Positions 46,646 through 57,100 of a DNA stretch of 64,000 bases are shown here, one piece after another (within the stretch, counting starts at the first letter, position 1; each line of letters starts with the position of its first letter). The notes beneath the pieces were generated by a model that saw only the letters and a program-made list of their open reading frames with translations, was not told where the DNA came from and ran no database searches. Both the position numbers and the translations under genes were made by a program. The stretch comes from Ashinkailepas kermadecensis (Eukaryota > Arthropoda > Thecostraca > Neolepadidae): contig JAOTOM010004044.1 in the NCBI GenBank assembly GCA_034440615.1, positions 45,001-109,000 of the forward strand. Reading direction: 5' to 3'.

Positions 46646-47570
46646 GCGTGCATTAGCGGGAAGTAATCATCATGACATCCCAATGGTGGGGTCAGGCCAT
46701 CAGAATTACGTTGATATGAAAGCTATACCGGATATTGGACCAACTTATTATATAAATAAACAAATAGAATAGGTTCAGTTACCTGATAAGTTGTTGGACA
46801 AGTAACAGCTTGTTTATGCACAAACCCTGAAAATGTACACTTACATCCGCGCCTGGGACGTCATCTAGTCGGAAATCTGGAAATCAGACCAAGCGAGCCT
46901 GACTTCGGAAGTAAACTCGATGACAACAGCTGTTTGTCGAATTCAGCGGTCTTCAAATGCCAAATTTTCCGAGCACTCGACCACTGATCAATATCGCCAG
47001 CCAGTTTCAACCGCGGTAAGTGATTGGCCCTTTATATTAGCTATGACGAATGATAATCCACGTTCCAAAAATTGACGTCATCATTTGTGCTCTAATGGCA
47101 TCATTTACAGCTGAAATATGTTAAGCTAGCAAACAAACAAGTTTGTCTCAGATGCGCATATTTTGGACGTGTTGCGGTCTTTGGTGTGCTGTAAGCAATT
47201 CATGCTTTGTCCTTTCTTGCGAGTATGATATTCAAAGACAAGGATCAATTGCCCCCCCCGTGGGGTTATCCAGGTAGGAGTACCTGAGCGGCATTTAAAA
47301 ACGGAGCCTCGTATTGTGCGAGTGGACGCCATTACAACTGTAAACAACCCGCTTGTAAAGTGCAGATAACTTTATATTTTCGTGAGCGTCAAGATGGAGT
47401 CGTAGCATCCGGAATTGATGTATTTCCATATGTATTCATAATACAGGTACTTCACAGTCATAAAATATAACGTAGAAGGAAAAGCATTCATCAGCAGGAT
47501 GCCTACTTCCACTTCCTCCCAATATTGTTCATTTCCTGGTAATATGTACAACGGAATATTTTGATCCGAT
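46646..47570. other. No supported gene
   Basis: Sequence separating two reverse-transcriptase pieces; probably later insertion. A C run lies at 47253-47259. Confidence 0.4.
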
Positions 47571-47572
47571 AA

Positions 47573-47604
47573 CTCCTACCAAATGCCATGGCATTTGGTA
47601 GGAG
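47573..47604. other. Perfect 32-bp palindrome
   Basis: CTCCTACCAAATGCC-AT-GGCATTTGGTAGGAG is its own reverse complement without a loop. A partial third copy (ACCAAATGCATTTGGCCATGG) follows at 47620. Confidence 0.9.
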
Positions 47605-47800
47605 CTAGGAGGAGACCATACCAAATGCATTTGGCCATGGTGCCAAATGCAGCCAGATTGGCTATTTGTTTCTGTGAATCGAGTGCTTTTTTCAAACAGT
47701 GCCGCAATTTGAATATGTTGGCTAAGCTGTATATTTAATTTATTACTTCATAGTTAAAACTTCTTGAACATTTCATATCTACACATAAAGTACATATATT

Positions 47801-48150
47801 TCAATGACATGCCCTGCATACTAAGCGATTTGCCTCCCGATGCTTGTTGGCCGTCGTGAAACGGGCTACCGTTAGTGGCGGACTGCATGATTTATAGACA
47901 ATTTTTGCATCGTCTGCATACAACAGACAATTTGCACTGATGTGAAGCGGTGCGTCAGCGACAAACAATGTAAAGAGCAGCGGTCCGAGAATACTGCCCT
48001 CCGCCACGTCAGAGAGAATAGAGGCCTATTCAGATTGCTTGCCAATGGGAGACAATGCGCGAAAGCTTCCAGACGCAGCAGCCAGAGCGGAAACGCGAAA
48101 CGCATGCGAGTAGGACGTGAATAGCTTTGGCCGCGCCCATGCATTTGGCT
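47801..48150 (-). pseudogene. Non-LTR retrotransposon reverse transcriptase, catalytic YADD part
   Basis: The minus-strand frame reads AEGSILGPLLFTLFVADAPL and CLLYADDAKIVYKS, the palm motifs G.ILGPLLF...D.P and YADD of non-LTR reverse transcriptases. The usual QGS is EGS. Upstream the coding continues in other frames with stops (SHWQAI, then stop), so the gene is frame-shifted and dead. Confidence 0.82.
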
Positions 48151-48267
48151 TGTGAAGAGAGTGGGATTCGAATAGTAGAAGTTTGGTGAAATCGATTACT
48201 TGGTGTTGGGGATTTCCCAGCTAAGTTACTGGTGTTGCCGATGGGTAATGTCAACGTCTGAGTAAAG

Positions 48268-48705
48268 CAAAGGCGGATCTAGGAATTGCATGGCGGCACT
48301 TGTCTGTGGGCGCGCCATCCCCTAGGAGGGACTCCATGAGCCGTGGGTGCACTCGAGAATACTGAAGGGGTGCGTTTGTTTGTTTTCAAAGGGGCGCCTT
48401 GTCCTCTTAGAGGGGCATCTTGGGCTGGAAAAATCATTTGAGCGGGGGAGAGGTCGGGGTGGATACAGGCCTTCCATGGTTGCTATTTCTTGGTCAAGAC
48501 GGGCAGCTTTCCATGAGGGGCACATTCGACAAGTCCCGCTCCTTTATCTGCCCCTGGAGCACACTTCATGGCAGATTATACTGCCTTGCCGGCGGCCCAG
48601 CTGAAGGACTTGGCCTCTCGTGGTGCTTTGCGTGAAAGGCGCCCTGTCCTCAACTTACATGGGGGAAAGGCATGGCTCCCTTGGCCTCCTGGAGCCGCCA
48701 CTGAT
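48268..48705. mobile_element. CAGGGGCGG-type dispersed repeat (hAT-like)
   Basis: The left end CAAAGGCGGATCTAGG and right end CCTCCTGGAGCCGCCACTG are inverse versions of the terminus of 9121-9810. Internal GGGGCGCCTTGTCCTCTTAG repeats match. Flanking octamers do not match, so it may be composite or rearranged. Confidence 0.6.
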
Positions 48706-48944
48706 GAGACCTGTACATTGTCCATTGCACATGTACATGGTGTACATTGTGCATGGTGTAATGTTTCATGCATAATGCATGACACTCCTTTCTTGTTGCT
48801 TTCTTATTTCATATCATGGATGCTTTCTTTTTGTCTGATCACTTACATTTCTATTTCACTTACATTTATATTTCATGGTCTAGGACAAGGGTGGAAGAGA
48901 ATATTAATTGTCCAAAAGCAGAAAATAACAGCTTGCAAAATTAT

Positions 48945-49168
48945 TCCTGCCTTGGTGAAGAGGCGCAGCCATAGGGAGGGGGCCGGGAAGCCGCCCCCTC
49001 TCCTTAGCATCCAAAAATATACTAGATCAAACAAGGCATTTTGATATTTTCACGACGCAAAACCAGAAATTTTCAGCTCGCTTCGCGCGTCGAAGGTGGT
49101 ATTCGTTTCGCAATTTTTTGGGTCACCTCTCCCCTCAAGAAAATTCTGGCTGCGCCCCTATCTGAGTG
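48945..49168. mobile_element. GCGCAGCC-type MITE, reverse copy
   Basis: The ends AGAGGCGCAGCCATAGGG and TCTGGCTGCGCCCCTATCTG are inverse. The interior ATACTAGATCAAACAAGGCA-TTTTGATATTTTCAC is the reverse complement of the segment at 50640-50690. Confidence 0.6.
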
Positions 49169-49286
49169 TAATTACCCAACCAAATTATGCATTTTTAGAC
49201 CTGTAACTATCATACTGTGCATGGATTACGAGCTTTCCGAACTTAACTTCGGCCGGATGGTCTCCGCATTGCGCATAAGGGGAGGC

Positions 49287-49648
49287 TAAGGGCGGATCCA
49301 GGATTTTCATGGAAGTGGGCACTCTTCTGGTGGAGGGGGGGGCGTCATTTCCTTGGAAGTGGAAGACTTTCCTCCGAAAGTCCTCGGATGTGCACTTTTG
49401 GCTGACAATTCATTGAGCGCGTCGGGAGGGGTGCACTCGACCGTACTGAAGGTCTCTTGTTTCACTGACGACTTTTGCCTTCAAGAGGGCGCCGTTTTCT
49501 TTCCGAGGAGCGCCTTTGATTGAAATATCCTTTGAGCGAAGCGGGTTTCACCGTAGCCTGCCCGGAAGGGCGCCTTTTCCCGGTAAGAGAGGCACCACCT
49601 TTACATGGGGGAGCGTGTCCTTAATGTCCTCCCTGTATCTGCTCCTGG
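49287..49648. mobile_element. CAGGGGCGG-type dispersed repeat (hAT-like)
   Basis: It begins CTAAGGGCGGATCCAGG and ends CCCTGTATCTGCTCCTG. The interior has GAGGGCGCCGTTTTC, CCGGAAGGGCGCCTTTTC and GTGCACTCGACCGTACTGAA, matching 9121-9810. Confidence 0.65.
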
Positions 49649-49649
49649 G

Positions 49650-50254
49650 GAAGGTACCCTCTAAAAGTACGTACAACGCATCTGGCGCCTGCCGATATCC
49701 AACATATCTTCACTTCAGCTAAACAGGCACTGCCCTAGCTATAAACCATGAAAAAACAATACTGCGAGTAAAGATCGTCACCCATCGGTAAGCAAGCATT
49801 AGCATACTCCACATAGATCAAGAAATACTCATCATGCCACGTTTCAATAACATCGTCTCTTTGACTCATTGAAAGGTGTCGCAAATGCACGGGAGTGTTT
49901 AAATCGCATGAAGGAGGCTGCGCTTGAACTTTTCCTCCTTATGTAGTCATTTTTCGGGATTCCTCGGCTGGGAACCAACGCCCTGAATATAAAAACACAG
50001 CCAGCACCCAGGTATCTAAATGGTTACTGGAATATGACTCCCAAAGCTATTGAAATCCGGCATCAACAGCCTCCCACCAAACACTTCTAACGGTAGCGGG
50101 CCGCAGTTTGCTCACTCCGGTGTCACAGTCGCCTGCACTGCCATCTGGTGGAAGAAATCCGCATTGTCTCCCATTGTTAGTTGTCAGATTGCATGCAGAT
50201 TGTTAACCATAACCCTTCGCGTCCAGACAGGTGACAGGTGTCCAGACAGGTGTC
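49650..50254. other. No supported gene
   Basis: Nothing supportable. Confidence 0.45.
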
Positions 50255-50262
50255 ACCCTAGT

Positions 50263-50741
50263 CAGTGGCGCAGCCAAGGTTTTCTTAAGCTGGGGTCGGG
50301 GCCAACCTCCAAAATATACTTAAATTAATACCGCTTTAGGCGTATTAATTTCTTTATCGGCAAGATGGAATCACCAGCGGGTCGTCGGGCGACCCGGACA
50401 GTCGCCACGGCGTCGGCGGCAGGCGGCGCCGCGCCGACGACCCCGTCGACACGAGGCCCCGCGATGTGCAGGTTCCCCCAGACGGGGATCGCCGGAACCG
50501 CTCAAGCCGAGCGACAATGCGCTGCGTCGGCGAGGCGCTCCACGCCGGGAGTGCCCGTGCCCGCGGCCCGGCGCCAGCACGGTGCGGCGGCAGGGGCGCA
50601 CCTTCTCCCGCCACGGGGAGGCGACGCGACAAAAATGTCGGATTTTGCATGGTGAAAATCACAAAATTCCTTGCTTGATCTAGTGTATTTTGTCGACAGG
50701 GAGCGGGCCCTCGGGTCCCCTCCCCCTTGGCTGCGCCTCTG
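50263..50741. mobile_element. hAT-like non-autonomous transposon carrying a CpG-rich insert
   Basis: The terminal inverted repeats CAGTGGCGCAGCCAAGG and CCTTGGCTGCGCCTCTG are nearly perfect. Flanks ACCCTAGT (50255-50262) and ACCCAAGT (50742-50749) match at 7 of 8. The centre (about 50365-50630) is strikingly CpG-rich compared with the ends and stays open on both strands without a recognisable product. Confidence 0.82.
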
Positions 50742-50778
50742 ACCCAAGTGATTTGCATGCCGTGGCAGTTATGTGAAA

Positions 50779-51185
50779 TTAATGCTTCAATATATGCAAA
50801 GGAAGTTTGTGATTAGCGCTTATAAGTGCCAAAGTATAACCAGCGCCTATGGCATCTGTCTGCTTACGGCACGATATTGGGGACCAATAGTGAGCTGTGA
50901 GACTAAGCTCGTCACTCAGGCCTTTTGGGGAGGAAACCGGTCGGGAGTCAAGAATCGCTGACAAGCACGCGCCTGGCAAATACTCATGCACAACTGTTTT
51001 CAAGACTTCGGAGCACATTGGAAAAAGAGAAACTGATCTATAGTTGCTTGCTTGCTTCTTGGATACCTTGAAAATGGGAGCAATGCTTGCCTGCTTCCAC
51101 ACAGTGGGGAAACACGCCCGATTCGAGGGAAACCTTACACAGGATCTCGAAGGGGATCACAAGTACATCGTCGCATTCTTTCAAG
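50779..51185 (-). pseudogene. Non-LTR retrotransposon reverse transcriptase, amino-terminal part
   Basis: The minus-strand frames give PFEILCKVSLESGVFP then, after a frameshift, MWKQASIAPIFK and ASNYRSVSLFPMCSEVLKTVV. This is the start of the reverse-transcriptase domain (P..WK.A.I.PIFK...NYR..SLL....KV.E). Two overlapping frames are needed, so it is broken. A hAT-like terminus at 51194 interrupts its 5' side. Confidence 0.78.
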
Positions 51186-51193
51186 ATAGGAGT

Positions 51194-51400
51194 CAGTGGC
51201 GTAGCCAAGGGAGCAAAGGGGACAGCCGACCCTGGAGGGTCGAAGGGGGCAGCCATCCCTCTGGAGGGTCTTCATGCCTTCAGGGTCCAATGAGTTCGAG
51301 ATCAGCCGCCACACAGAGTCGCCGTTCCACTGCACCGACCAAGCCTTTGTGACCTTGAACGCTTGGCGGCCGGGGCGGCCAGCCGCTGGTCGGTCGCCGC
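51194..51400 (+). mobile_element. Left end of another hAT-like element
   Basis: CAGTGGCGTAGCCAAGGGAG starts at 51194, right where the reverse-transcriptase relic stops. The right end was not found, so the extent is a guess. Confidence 0.5.
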
Positions 51401-52285
51401 CCGCTAGGTCGGTCGAATTTGCATCGCCGTAGTTCCTTTATTTACCAACGGATTTCTATTTGTTTTCTTGCATATGATGCGCTAATGAATTTTTAATAAT
51501 TCACAATATTTAATTGCAATGTTGCTGCCCGTTTATGAGATATTATCGGAAAATAGCATGGGTGGGCGGATTCCGCCTACCCCGTCCAGTGCGCCCGCTA
51601 GCATCGACTTGATCTCATGGCCTGACCTCAGGTCATCCGAATTACTTTTCGCTCTGCTTTATTCGATCGAGTACCTACTCATTGGCTTGCAGTTCTTTTA
51701 CGTATTTGTAAAACTTCAGTTTGTACAATCTTTGTAAGAGCACCCCAAAAACGAAGCTGCTGGTGACCTACTTTGATCTCGTCTAGCTCAGAGACCCCGG
51801 GTCACTCCGGTTTACAAGATGGGCCCACAAGGCTCAAATTATTTCGCTTAAGCAGCCTTGGAACATTTTTGCTTAATCTCTGGGTCATCAAAATGACTTA
51901 CCTCCAAGAAGATTTGTTGAGCTTTCGATTGCCGTTTGCATGCGAGGAGCGGTAAGTGTTCCCTGCTTCCCCCCCCCCGCATCTGTTCTTGACTGTGCGT
52001 CTGCCTGTCAGCAGAGGTGCAGTCAAGAATATGGAACCTCACTATTTTGTGCCACTTTTTGGCATGCATCATATTATACAATGAACACCAAGTGCAGTGG
52101 TGTATGCGTAATCCATGCTAAAACCCTTATGACGTCATGTCAACTCCTGAGCTACCAAATGAATTTACCCCTGGTACCAGTATTTCCCTAAATAAACAAA
52201 CTCCGTGAAGACAACAGACGCCGACAGAAACCAAACAAACTAGTAGGGCGGCGGGTTGTTTGAAGCAGGGTTCGTTTGAAGAACG
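51401..52285. other. No supported gene; one G-tract-type terminus
   Basis: GGGTGGGCGGATTCCGCC..CC and CCAGTGCGCC at 51559-51592 resemble the right end of the 58240-59137 element. A C run lies at 51970-51978. No exon is supported. Confidence 0.4.
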
Positions 52286-52287
52286 AA

Positions 52288-52345
52288 TAGGTAAGTAGGT
52301 ACCAACCTACCTAGGTAGGTAGGAGGTAGGTACCACTGCATGTAT
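52288..52345. repeat. (TAGG)n simple repeat
   Basis: AGGTAAGTAGGTACC and GGTAGGTAGGAGGTAGG, with a second patch at 52455-52475 and scattered AGGTA to 52570. Confidence 0.85.
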
Positions 52346-52571
52346 ACCCTAAAGGCGAAGATATATGCCTATTTAATTCCTGTATAGGTATCAAGATTAC
52401 AATTTTCGTTGTCACTGTTACAGGTCTGAAATTAATATCACGTTTTGATAAGTGGTAGGTAGGTAGGTAGGTACCTAGATGATGGTTATTATGGCATTCT
52501 ACTGCTTCTCGGCCAATAGGAGATGTAAGCATTTCAAAATATGTAGGTACCTAGTCCAGGTATGTAGGTAA

Positions 52572-53217
52572 TAGACTTGAGATTGTGAGCAATGTATGCT
52601 GTTTCATGTTTCAATTTGTGATCCTTGAATTATTTTGTTGGTAAATTTGCAGTTGAAGGTAACTTCTGATTCTTGGTATTTCTTTTTCTAATGCAATGTT
52701 TATGAATGAGGTGAATATGATTTGACCACTTGCCTACTTCATCTGCAAATGCATACTTTTCAGTTGGGAGGAAAATATCACACCAAAAGGGGATTAGAGT
52801 TGGGTAATATAGCATAAAAAGTAATTTTGGTATCAAGAAAAATGATTTAACAGAACCTAACCTCACCTAGCCTAACCTGTCATGCAAGAAAGCAAATCAT
52901 TTTGTTAAAAAATGAAAATTTCTGACAATATTCTTCTTAAACATTTTTTAGTGAAAAAAGTGTATGCAGCTATGATGGTCTAACTTGAGACCTTCAGGTC
53001 CAGTGACCTGTACCCTGCTCTCCACGCCACAATGGGCTGCATTTGGGAGATGTTTGGGCCGTCACGTCAACTGAAGTCACTTCATGTTTTTGCTTTTCTG
53101 CCAGCTTGGATGTGTTGTGCCAATGTTCTAAAGTACACACCAAACATGGCAGTGGCTCCCAGCCACATGAGTTTCGTCAGCTTCTTTCGTCTGTCGTACC
53201 GACCGGCTTTCCGACCA
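52572..53217. other. No supported gene
   Basis: CCTAACC-type pentamers occur at 52856-52880. Otherwise nothing supportable; the frame at 53043-53351 runs into the foldback element. Confidence 0.4.
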
Positions 53218-53790
53218 GGGGCCCACCGGTAAACTTCAAGTATTACCCCTCACGCTTTGTTTATATCAACAATGCATCCGAGTCACCGTCAGCTGACTGC
53301 CAGTCAGCTGTTAGTGACGTCACTCAAACGTACAGAAACAACACTTGCTGAATAATCCCAGGGCATCACCAGGAATATTTCTAAGGGGTCGATGTGGACT
53401 TAATCCATGGGCGTCAGGAACACATTTATGTCTACAAAGCAGTTGTGGAGGTATATATTCAGGGCTTCACAGGACATTTTCCTTTGATGGGTGGTGGTTG
53501 AGATGGCACTCTAGATACAGCACAAGGAATTACCTGCTAGGGGGAGGTTGTGCAGATTCTATTTCACAATGATGAAAACCTAACCTAACCTAACAATAAC
53601 CTAACCCAACCTAACCCTTATAAATATTCCTGGTGATGCTCTTGGGTCATTCAGTGCACCCAACTGGGGGTGTCTCAGTACGTTTGAGTGACGTCACCAA
53701 CAGCTGACTGGCAGTCAGCTGACGACGGCTCGGATACATTGTTGAGATAAAGGAAGTATGAGGGGCAATACTTGAAGAATACTGGGCCCA
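53218..53790. mobile_element. Foldback element with about 170-bp inverted arms
   Basis: 53218-53388 is the reverse complement of 53618-53790 with small changes and one unequal spacer (16 versus 24 bp). Matching landmarks: TTCAAGTATT, TCAGCTGACTG.CAGTCAGCTG, GTGACGTCA, CGTTTGAGTGAC and GCATCACCAGGAATATTT. The arms begin at GGGCCCAC on both sides. The 230-bp centre holds the CCTAA tract. Foldback or MITE-like; superfamily not recognised. Confidence 0.8.
53576..53618. repeat. (CCTAA)n, arthropod telomere-type repeat
   Basis: ACCTAACCTAACCTAAC, then AATAACCTAACCCAACCTAACCC. CCTAA is the complement of TTAGG, the ancestral arthropod telomere unit. Short and interstitial. Confidence 0.8.
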
Positions 53791-53811
53791 CCTCTCCCAC
53801 CTGCCTTACTG

Positions 53812-53888
53812 ACTGGCACGGTGGTGGTGGTGACTGACTGGCACGGTGGTGGTGGTGACCGGCTGGCACGGTGGTGGTGGTGACCGAC
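53812..53888. repeat. About 24-bp tandem repeat, 3 copies
   Basis: GACTGGCACGGTGGTGGTGG-TGAC repeats three times. Confidence 0.9.
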
Positions 53889-54143
53889 TAGCAGTCTGAC
53901 CAGGGACAGTGTAGCCTAATTACAACATTCCTGTCCAGCATATGTGATGACCACCCTCTGCATCACTACCCTGATCACCCAATCGGTGCAGATAGATCAA
54001 CATCCCGATCAGTATCTCTTGTAAGGATTTCAGTGCTCTTTTTCAGGTTATCAGAATAGCGCATCTGGTTGAGGTGCAGTGCCGAACCAGTAACACACTT
54101 CTATTTCCAGATATCAGAAGTGTGACCCCAATGTGACAAGACA

Positions 54144-54171
54144 ATGGGTGACAAAAAGATCAGAAGGCGTG
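54144..54171 (+). CDS. CEP95: CEP95 exon 1
   Basis: ATG GGT GAC AAA AAG ATC AGA AGG CGT G, then GTAAGT (phase 1). A good acceptor (CTTCTATTTCCAG, to 54110) lies 34 bp upstream of the ATG, so an earlier non-coding exon is possible. The phase match with the next exon is the main support. Confidence 0.65.
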
Positions 54172-57100
54172 GTAAGTTGCAAGCACGTCCCCCAATACAA
54201 AATAGACGTTCTCCCCTCAGCATCATAAGTGAACTGGAAGACTCAACAACCTCTGCCCAAATGCACATGTCTAGTCATAAAATGTAGATGATTCTATGGG
54301 TAGTATCAGTAGTATCAGTCTGCCATCATTATTTTATCTACCATACCCAATCTATCTGCCTACCCTACCATATCTACCCTATCGCATCATATCATATTCT
54401 ATGTTGTCTTATGCACCCTACCCCATTATGCCATTCCCACTCTATCAACATTATCCTGTCCTATCCTACTCTACCTCATCCAATTCTTTCCTATCCTGTC
54501 TTACCCTATTATCCCACCCTGCCCTATTTTACCCTATCCTACCCTATCCTATCCAATCCTACCCTACCATACTATGCCATACCCCATCCTAACCTGCCTT
54601 ATCCTGCCTTACTGTGACCGTGGTATCTCAGTTGGTAGGACATTGGACTCTTGATCGTATGATCGTGGGTTTGAATCCCACTACTGTGTGATTACCGAGT
54701 TCGCCCGCGGTCAACCGGCGTGGGAGGTGGGCGACGGTACATGATATAGCATTATAATATGTTTTGAATGAACCTGATGTTCTTCTACCTTACCGTACCT
54801 TACTCTACCGTATCCTACCACACCTTACCCTACCATACTATACTATGCCCTGTTGTACCCTGCCATACACTACCCCCTACCCACCACTACCATACCATGT
54901 CATATCCTGTCCTAAACTAGCATACCCTATCATACCCTACCCTACACTGCTATGCCTTATCATGCCCTATCATATCCTGCCCTACACTACTGCACCATAC
55001 CCTACCCTGCCCTACACTACGATACCCTTCCACAACCTGTCCTACACTACGATAGCCTACCATGCCCTACACCATGCTGTCCTACCATACCCTGCCCTAC
55101 ACTATGAATACCCTGCCATACCCCACCCCATCCTGCCCCAGTTGCAAATTGTGATGCTGTCCATATCAACAATGAAACACTAACGTTACAGTTGACGTTG
55201 ACCCACCAAACTGGCAAATTGCATGAATCGAAACAACCATCGTGTTTGGGATTACCGATGGGGGTGATTGAGCTAATCTCGCCAATGGGATTATTTTTTG
55301 GGAAGGATCCTACCTCCACTGTAGTCTCACGTGTCACTGTATACTTCCTCCATTCACTGTGATGACCCACCATTTGATCACGCTTCACCACTGTGCACGA
55401 CGCGTCATTAACCCTAATCCACCTCAGGGAGGGCAAATATGCCCTTCCCCATGTTTTAGGTAATTTCTCCTTGTTCCCATATGTGAATTTCACTGTTGAC
55501 CACCCTGTACATTCATGTGTCACTGTGACACATGCAATCATGCTCATGCACACTTGTGCACTTGCAAACATCCATACACGCACACATGCAGCCCGACGCA
55601 GCTGCACGGCGAGGCACCAGGCAGTAGAGGCAGCCAGTCATCCGCTCACTCGTCGTGCTGCCGTCGTCACTTCTGCTGTTGCTACACATATGTGGTCTTC
55701 GGTGCTGATTTGCTGGCCCTGTTGCAAAGTTACGATCCGATTTCTCCGTGATTTCGTAAGCTGTGCAGGCTAACATGAAGTCAGGAAGGAACCAGTTGCT
55801 CTAATAAGAAGATGAATTGGTATTATCCTTGTTTCTGCTTTTACTGTGTCGTGTTAAAGAGCTATATGAAATTTCTTGCTTACGACCATTCAACGGTCAG
55901 CTGTTGAAACCATCCGTTTAGAGCCTAAGTGCATAGTGGCATAGCCTAAGTGTGTCTAAGCTGATATAGCCTAGCCTGACGTAACATGGCTTGACCTATC
56001 CGACACCTGCTGCAGATTGTGTGAAGCTGTCCAACAAGATCATTGATCGGTGCGACCTACCCATCCCGCGTATCACCAGCATAGATGGCATCCGCTCCAA
56101 CTTGTTTGTCAGCCTGTTGCAAGTGCTGTACCATCACCTACCTGAGGGTGAGTCCTACAATAGTGCGTGTGATTTTCTTCAACAACTAGAAGTTCCAACA
56201 TTCTGGATAATAGTGGGGCCAGCTTGCTAGTGTAAGCAACAACTTAGCAGCAATGAACATCAATCAGAAAGCTTGCCGAAAACATCGATGTCTGCTTACC
56301 AGTTTCTTGATATGTTTGTTTAATACCAATGCACGTCTAAGTGCATTCTGATCCATCATGTTTTCTTAAACATTGCACCCAACCTCCGAAACCCCAAACT
56401 GGAATTTCTGTCCTGGCGTCTGCGGTCGATGTAAAAATGCGAATCCGATGATGCTTGTAATTTCAGTCTGTCGAACTATTATCGTTTCTTGGCGAGGAAG
56501 GTATCGCTGTCGTGTGCCGGACTGTGTTGTGGCACGGGCTGCGGTGAGCGGTTACGCGATGAGCATGTGATAAATTCGACCCCTGAAAACCACCTCATGT
56601 CTGAACGTAGATTTGGTTTAGGTCGATCCGTTCGTCGCATCTCCCACAGGCATCGTGGAGGAGCCGTCCGGCATCGAGGAGGAGGTGGCCAACGTGCAGT
56701 CGCTCATCAACCACCTGGCGCTCGACCTGATCAACATCGACCTGAGCCACATCTCGGGCGCCGACGTCATCGCCGGCGATCCGCGCGCCATCTACAACCT
56801 GCTGGAGATCTTCTGCGGCCTGCACAAGTACCTCAGCTCCACGTCCATTGGTAGGCCGCTTCTTGGACAATTGTCAGCACTGCCGGCTGTTGGTGGCTGG
56901 TCGATTACGTTTGAAGCTGGCTCGGCTGGTATCGTTCAAGTACCGTTTTGGTAGTATGTGGTCGCAAAACATCGTCATGGAATCGCATGAGTTGCCCTGT
57001 TTCCAGGTTGGTAGAGCTCATTTTGACCAGTGTGACATCACTAACTCTGAGCGTGAGTTCTCGATATCAAAGACTGTTACCACCAGTCGCTCACTGTAGT

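Noticed and set aside
54614..54690. Functional tRNA gene
   Set aside because: Same SINE family; A box changed (GGTAGGACA) and a 3' SINE body is present.
55047..55607. 186-codon minus-strand frame in CEP95 intron 1
   Set aside because: No domain, no codon bias, and it overlaps the pentamer repeat.
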